The notes below the pieces were generated by a model that did no database searches, was not told where the DNA came from, and worked only from the letters and a program-made list of their open reading frames with translations. Positions 60,742 to 64,000 of a stretch of DNA of 64,000 nucleotides are shown here, one piece after another. The first letter of the stretch is position 1. Every line of letters starts with the position of its first letter. This DNA is from Akkermansiaceae bacterium UBA4589 (GTDB lineage: Bacteria > Verrucomicrobiota > Verrucomicrobiia > Verrucomicrobiales > Akkermansiaceae), in assembly GCA_002387565.1 (NCBI GenBank), contig DGJT01000018.1:1-64000 (forward strand), given 5' to 3'. The translations under genes were made by a program, and so were the position numbers.

Positions 60742-60775
60742 TTAGCACTTCTAATAAAAGTGATAGTTTTTGCTA

Positions 60776-60819
60776 CACTGCGCAGCATGTTTTCATTCAG
60801 CGGCTATTCTCATCAAAAA
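60776..60819. repeat. Hairpin repeat element, partial copy
   Basis: CACTGCGC, then a shared stretch including TTCAGCGGCTATTCTCATC and AAAA, matches the right half of the copy at 62870-62972 with few differences. The left half is missing. A further TCATCCAAAA end lies at 60851-60860. The rest of the gap to 61019 shows no gene. Confidence 0.65.
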
Positions 60820-61019
60820 TCCCACGCTTAATTTACGATTTTAAGCTTAGTCATCCAAAATATGGAATGATTTGTGTGGGGAAATATAAAGACCAAGCTT
60901 AATAAGTTTTACTCCTTTGCGGCTTGGCGTGAGCTTTAATTGGGGTGGTGCTGACCTAAAATATAAAAAGCCTTGGATTTCTGGGGATTCGTGGCTAATG
61001 TCTTGGCTCTGCAAATTTC

Positions 61020-62861
61020 ATGAGAAATGAAGCAGAAGTAGGGGTGCTTATGATGTTTAAACAAGAGATTAAGTCAGCTGGTTCGCTCGCTAACTTTTTG
61101 CGAGTTCGTTTTACCGATAGTCAGCGCTTTATGTTACTCTGCTTGATTGTAGGGCTGAGCTGTGGTTTGGCTGCGGTGGCGTTTCATTGGGTGATTCATT
61201 CGCTATTTGATGTGGTATGGCATACCGCTATTCAATCGTCTAAGCCGTTGTTTGTGCTCATCATGTTAGGAGCTCCCACCTTGGCAGGTTTATTAGTCGG
61301 TGTTGTGGTGCAAAAATGGGCACCTGATGCGGCAGGCAGTGGTATTCCTCAAACCAAGATTGCCTACTATAATAAGGGTGGCAAAATCTCTATTTTTACA
61401 GGGCTGTGGCGTTTTATGCTCGGTGCGGTTTATGTGGGCTTAGGAAACAGTCTAGGTAGAGAAGGGCCTACAGTACATTTCTCTGCGGCTATTGCCTCAC
61501 GTTTAGGGCGTTGGGCATTTCGTGATGCGTCACGTGTGCAATCCATGTTGCCTGTGGGTATGGCTGCAGGTATTGCGGCTGCCTTTAATGCCCCTATATC
61601 TGCGCTGACGTTCGTTTTTGAAGAATTGCTAGACAACTTCTCTATGAAGGCGTTGGGAGGCATGGTGGTTGCAGTAGTGATTGCAGCTGCTGCCTCACGT
61701 ACTTTGTTAGGTGAAGACCCTGTGCTTAATACTCATCTCATCGGTGATTATACCACTTCAGGCTGGATGTTTGTGGCTCTGCCATTAGGTTTATTAGCAG
61801 GTATCATTGGCTACGGGTTTACGAGATCTGTATTAGGCCTACGCCTTAAGTTCAAAGAATGGAAATGCCCTAAATGGCTGAACCCTGCCATTGGTGGCTT
61901 AAGTTGTGGTTTGATAGGCTTATTGGCGTGGCAATTAACTGGTTATGTGGGCGAAGCGCAAAATTCAGTGTTTTCGATTGGCTATGAGAGCTTAGAACTC
62001 GCCTTCCAAAACAAACTCACCCTAACAGCGATTACTGTACTTTTAATCCTCAAAATGTTTGCGGTTGTGGTGACCTATGCGAGTGGGGGTTCAGGGGGCT
62101 TGTTTTCACCAACGCTCTATTTAGGAGGGATGTTGGGGGCTTTGGCTGGCTTGGTGCTGACTCAAGTACATCAGTTTTCTCCTTGGATTCCTAACTTCCC
62201 TGATACCGCTCAAGTGGTAGGAGGCTGCGTCTTATTGGGTATGGGAGCTATGTTCGCCTCAGTGGTTCGTTGCCCCTTTACTTCGTTAATTATTATTTTT
62301 GAACTTACGGGGAACTACTCACTCATTCTACCTCTTATGGCAGGTAATATGCTCGCTTACGGACTCTCACGTAGGCTGCAGCCTGTGAGTATGTATAATG
62401 CCTTGATTATGCAGGATGGTGTTAATTTGCGTAGCTTACCTGCCTATCAAGGAGTGCAGGATTATCGTAAGTTGCCGATTCAAGCCATTATGACTTATCA
62501 GCCTTATACCTTATTTGTCAAAGCGACGACAGGTGAGTCGCTCAAGATGATTAGAGAGACTAACCATAGCTATCACGCTTACCCAGTGGTCGATGCTGAT
62601 GATAAACTCTGTGGGGTTATTACCTTGCATGAGCTCAGAGAAAACTCAACAGAAACCACCATAGAATCACTCATTCAAAATCAAGATCTCCTCGTCATTA
62701 ATCAAAACAGCTCCATACACCAAGCCGCCAGAGCCATGGTCAGCAGGGATTACCAACAAGCCCCCATAGTAGCTCCCAACGATGAACAAAAGCTTATTGG
62801 CTGGGTGACGATGAATGATATTGTACGTCAGCAAAACACTTTAGAGGCTGATGAGGCGTGA
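61020..62861 (+). CDS. clcA: ClC-family chloride/proton antiporter with CBS domains
   Basis: Membrane transporter of the ClC family. The anion-site motifs are GSGIPQ near residue 105, GREGPTVH near 145 (gating Glu) and GGLFSPTLYLGG near 360. The internal proton glutamate is kept in FVFEELL, following AAFNAPISALTF, so it is predicted to exchange Cl- for H+ rather than act as a channel. Two CBS domains follow (about residues 485-610; SYHAYPVVDADDKLCGVITL), which may bind adenine nucleotides. It stands alone between two repeat copies. In-frame ATGs at 61050 and 61053 are alternative starts. Confidence 0.93.
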   Translation: MRNEAEVGVLMMFKQEIKSAGSLANFLRVRFTDSQRFMLLCLIVGLSCGLAAVAFHWVIHSLFDVVWHTAIQSSKPLFVLIMLGAPTLAGLLVGVVVQKWAPDAAGSGIPQTKIAYYNKGGKISIFTGLWRFMLGAVYVGLGNSLGREGPTVHFSAAIASRLGRWAFRDASRVQSMLPVGMAAGIAAAFNAPISALTFVFEELLDNFSMKALGGMVVAVVIAAAASRTLLGEDPVLNTHLIGDYTTSGWMFVALPLGLLAGIIGYGFTRSVLGLRLKFKEWKCPKWLNPAIGGLSCGLIGLLAWQLTGYVGEAQNSVFSIGYESLELAFQNKLTLTAITVLLILKMFAVVVTYASGGSGGLFSPTLYLGGMLGALAGLVLTQVHQFSPWIPNFPDTAQVVGGCVLLGMGAMFASVVRCPFTSLIIIFELTGNYSLILPLMAGNMLAYGLSRRLQPVSMYNALIMQDGVNLRSLPAYQGVQDYRKLPIQAIMTYQPYTLFVKATTGESLKMIRETNHSYHAYPVVDADDKLCGVITLHELRENSTETTIESLIQNQDLLVINQNSSIHQAARAMVSRDYQQAPIVAPNDEQKLIGWVTMNDIVRQQNTLEADEA

Positions 62862-62869
62862 TTAGGTTG

Positions 62870-62972
62870 CTCTTTTGGCGATAATAACCACTTCCTAAAA
62901 CTGCCGTGGTGCTCATGAATCTTTTATTCACTGCGCGCCACGTTTTTATTCAGCGGCTATTCTCATCCAAAA
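62870..62972. repeat. Hairpin repeat element, copy 2
   Basis: This unit of 103 bases starts nine bases after the ClC stop and shares with copy 1 the start CTCTTTTGGCGAT, the inner GTGCTC, and the end CTCATCCAAAA. Its arms also pair (GGCGATAATAACC against GGCTATTCTCATCC), and the centre folds as TGAAT-CTTTT-ATTCA with CGTGG/CCACG outside. Arm sequences differ between copies while the pairing is kept. Confidence 0.7.
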
Positions 62973-63054
62973 TAACTAACCTAGGTTATAAGTAGTATAT
63001 AGTATATTCGGGCAGAGTTTCTATTACTTCATCTGCTTTATTCAGAGGATAAAT

Positions 63055-64000
63055 CTACTTTTCGCTGCCGAGGCTGATGTTGTAGTGCGGGGTGTCGGCA
63101 AAGAGGGTTTGGCTGAGGGTGTGGATTTGCTCTAAGCTGACATTGTTGATTCTGGTTTGGTATTGCTCTGGTGAGATGAGTTTGCCTTTGTGGAGGAGAT
63201 GTTGGCTGAGCCAGTTGAGGTGAGCATGGCTGGACTCAAGCGATTTTAAGACCTGCCCTAAGTGGAAGTCTTTGGCTCTCTGCAGCTCATCCGCTGTGAT
63301 AGGCTGATTAATCATACTATCAAAAACGTGTTGTAGGCTGGCTTTAGATTGATTCACTTTGCTGAGGTCGCAACCCATGGTGACTTCGAGTGCGCCGACA
63401 TCTTGGTAGAGGGATAAATGCGAAGCGATATGGTAACAGAGACCTTGTTTTTCTCGTAGTTCGACAAACAGGCGTGAGGACATGGATGAACCTAATATCA
63501 GATTGAGTAAGGTGAGAGTGGCAGTGTCCTCACTGCGGTAGCTCATGGTTGGAATACCAATTCCAATATGAGTTTGCTCTAGGTTGGGCTTGTGTTGGTG
63601 AGAGGTGATGGTCTCTACGCTACGAAAGCCTTCAAATGGAGAGGTGTTGATATGCCCTGTAAAATTGAGCTCGAGTTGAGCTAATTGTTGACTGACTATT
63701 TGGCAGACTTGTTCATGGCTGTAGGGCGAGCTAATAATAATCAGATTGTCCTCACTAAAATAATGCTGTTTCCAAAAACTCATCAGAGTTTCACGGTCTA
63801 AACCATTCACTGATTCAGGACTGCCGGCAATACTGCGACCTAGTGCGTGTGGTTGCCAGAGAGACTCGGCGAGGAGTTCGTCGAGGTAGTCGCTAGGGTT
63901 TTCTTGGCCTAGGGTTATTTCCTCTAGGATGACCTCGCGTTCCTTGTCAATTTCATCAGCGGGGAATAGTGAGCACCACGCCATCTGCATGAGGGTGTTG
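63055..64000 (-). CDS. M16-family zinc peptidase (5' part beyond window)
   Basis: C-terminal 315 residues of a processing-peptidase-like M16B protein; the N-terminal part with the HxxEH zinc site lies outside the window. Visible traits are DKEREVILEEI (third zinc-ligand region), HALGRSIAGSPESVNGLDRETLMSFWKQHY, and in the second half SSRLFVELREKQGLCYHIASHLS with YQDVGALEVTMG. M16 enzymes degrade peptides or signal sequences. The open frame runs to the window edge; an in-frame ATG near 63990 is internal, not the start. Confidence 0.93.
   Translation of the reverse strand, partial: NTLMQMAWCSLFPADEIDKEREVILEEITLGQENPSDYLDELLAESLWQPHALGRSIAGSPESVNGLDRETLMSFWKQHYFSEDNLIIISSPYSHEQVCQIVSQQLAQLELNFTGHINTSPFEGFRSVETITSHQHKPNLEQTHIGIGIPTMSYRSEDTATLTLLNLILGSSMSSRLFVELREKQGLCYHIASHLSLYQDVGALEVTMGCDLSKVNQSKASLQHVFDSMINQPITADELQRAKDFHLGQVLKSLESSHAHLNWLSQHLLHKGKLISPEQYQTRINNVSLEQIHTLSQTLFADTPHYNISLGSEK

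Noticed and set aside
60599..61019. Insertion sequence or small RNA gene in the gap before the ClC gene
   Set aside because: There is no transposase frame, and the structure is accounted for by the hairpin repeat copies and one palindrome; an RNA gene cannot be argued without a promoter or further copies.

Overview
The window comes from a Gram-negative, aerobically respiring bacterium with an A/T-leaning genome. I think it belongs to the PVC superphylum (Lentisphaerota or Verrucomicrobiota), but this is an inference. It rests on an alternative complex III (ACIII) plus aa3-oxidase operon, a ThuA-like secreted protein, an ExbB with its own signal peptide, and gene starts that almost never carry a Shine-Dalgarno sequence. 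Instead the starts follow A/T-rich stretches such as TTTATTATG. No rRNA gene, insertion sequence, prophage or CRISPR array is visible.

Layout. 1-3.6 kb: rpsB-tsf operon (minus; tsf cut by the window edge), then a PII gene and amtB transcribed divergently. 3.6-14.7 kb: intergenic palindromes, a small membrane protein, alaS, trmD, a serine hydrolase, a ThuA-like protein, an unknown secreted protein, prfB, and rpmI-rplT-rplI. 14.8-24.5 kb: a coiled-coil/TPR protein, a zinc-ribbon protein, an unknown membrane protein, tRNA-Leu(UAA), a ComEC-like protein, yidD-cysS, trmL and a DAHP synthase. 24.5-34.1 kb: a minus-strand run of doxX, an LptF/G permease, a SulP transporter, msrB, exbB, exbD, a large TPR protein, a membrane-anchored coiled coil, a LysM protein and rbfA. 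34.2-39.3 kb: argA-like gene, rpoA-rplQ, pheA, a lysozyme-fold lipoprotein and tRNA-Gly(UCC). 39.4-43.9 kb: an exopolysaccharide assembly cassette (outer-membrane barrel, Wzc-type tyrosine kinase, Wza-type exporter) without glycosyltransferases. 44-60.6 kb: a single long respiratory operon. 61-64 kb: a ClC antiporter between two copies of a hairpin repeat, and the 3' part of an M16 peptidase gene.

The respiratory operon is the most unusual part. ActA-F (quinol:electron acceptor oxidoreductase) is followed by a CcoN-like, CcoO-like and cytochrome c trio, and then by an A-type oxidase (subunits I, III, IV, two tiny membrane proteins, subunit II). The CcoN-like protein has lost almost every metal-ligand histidine of the haem-copper family: HH is EQ, the CuB-site GH is QS, and the haem H-x-H is replaced by a Trp/Val stretch. 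The CcoO-like protein has Cys where its haem normally has a Met ligand (SNCP for SN/KMP). Subunit I of the real oxidase has Leu in place of the K-channel Lys, and subunit III carries an insertion of about 340 residues that topology places in the periplasm. Together these suggest an unusual ACIII-oxidase supercomplex in which a cofactor-poor cbb3-like module acts as structural or electron-relay linker. That function is inference; the residue changes are read directly from the sequence.
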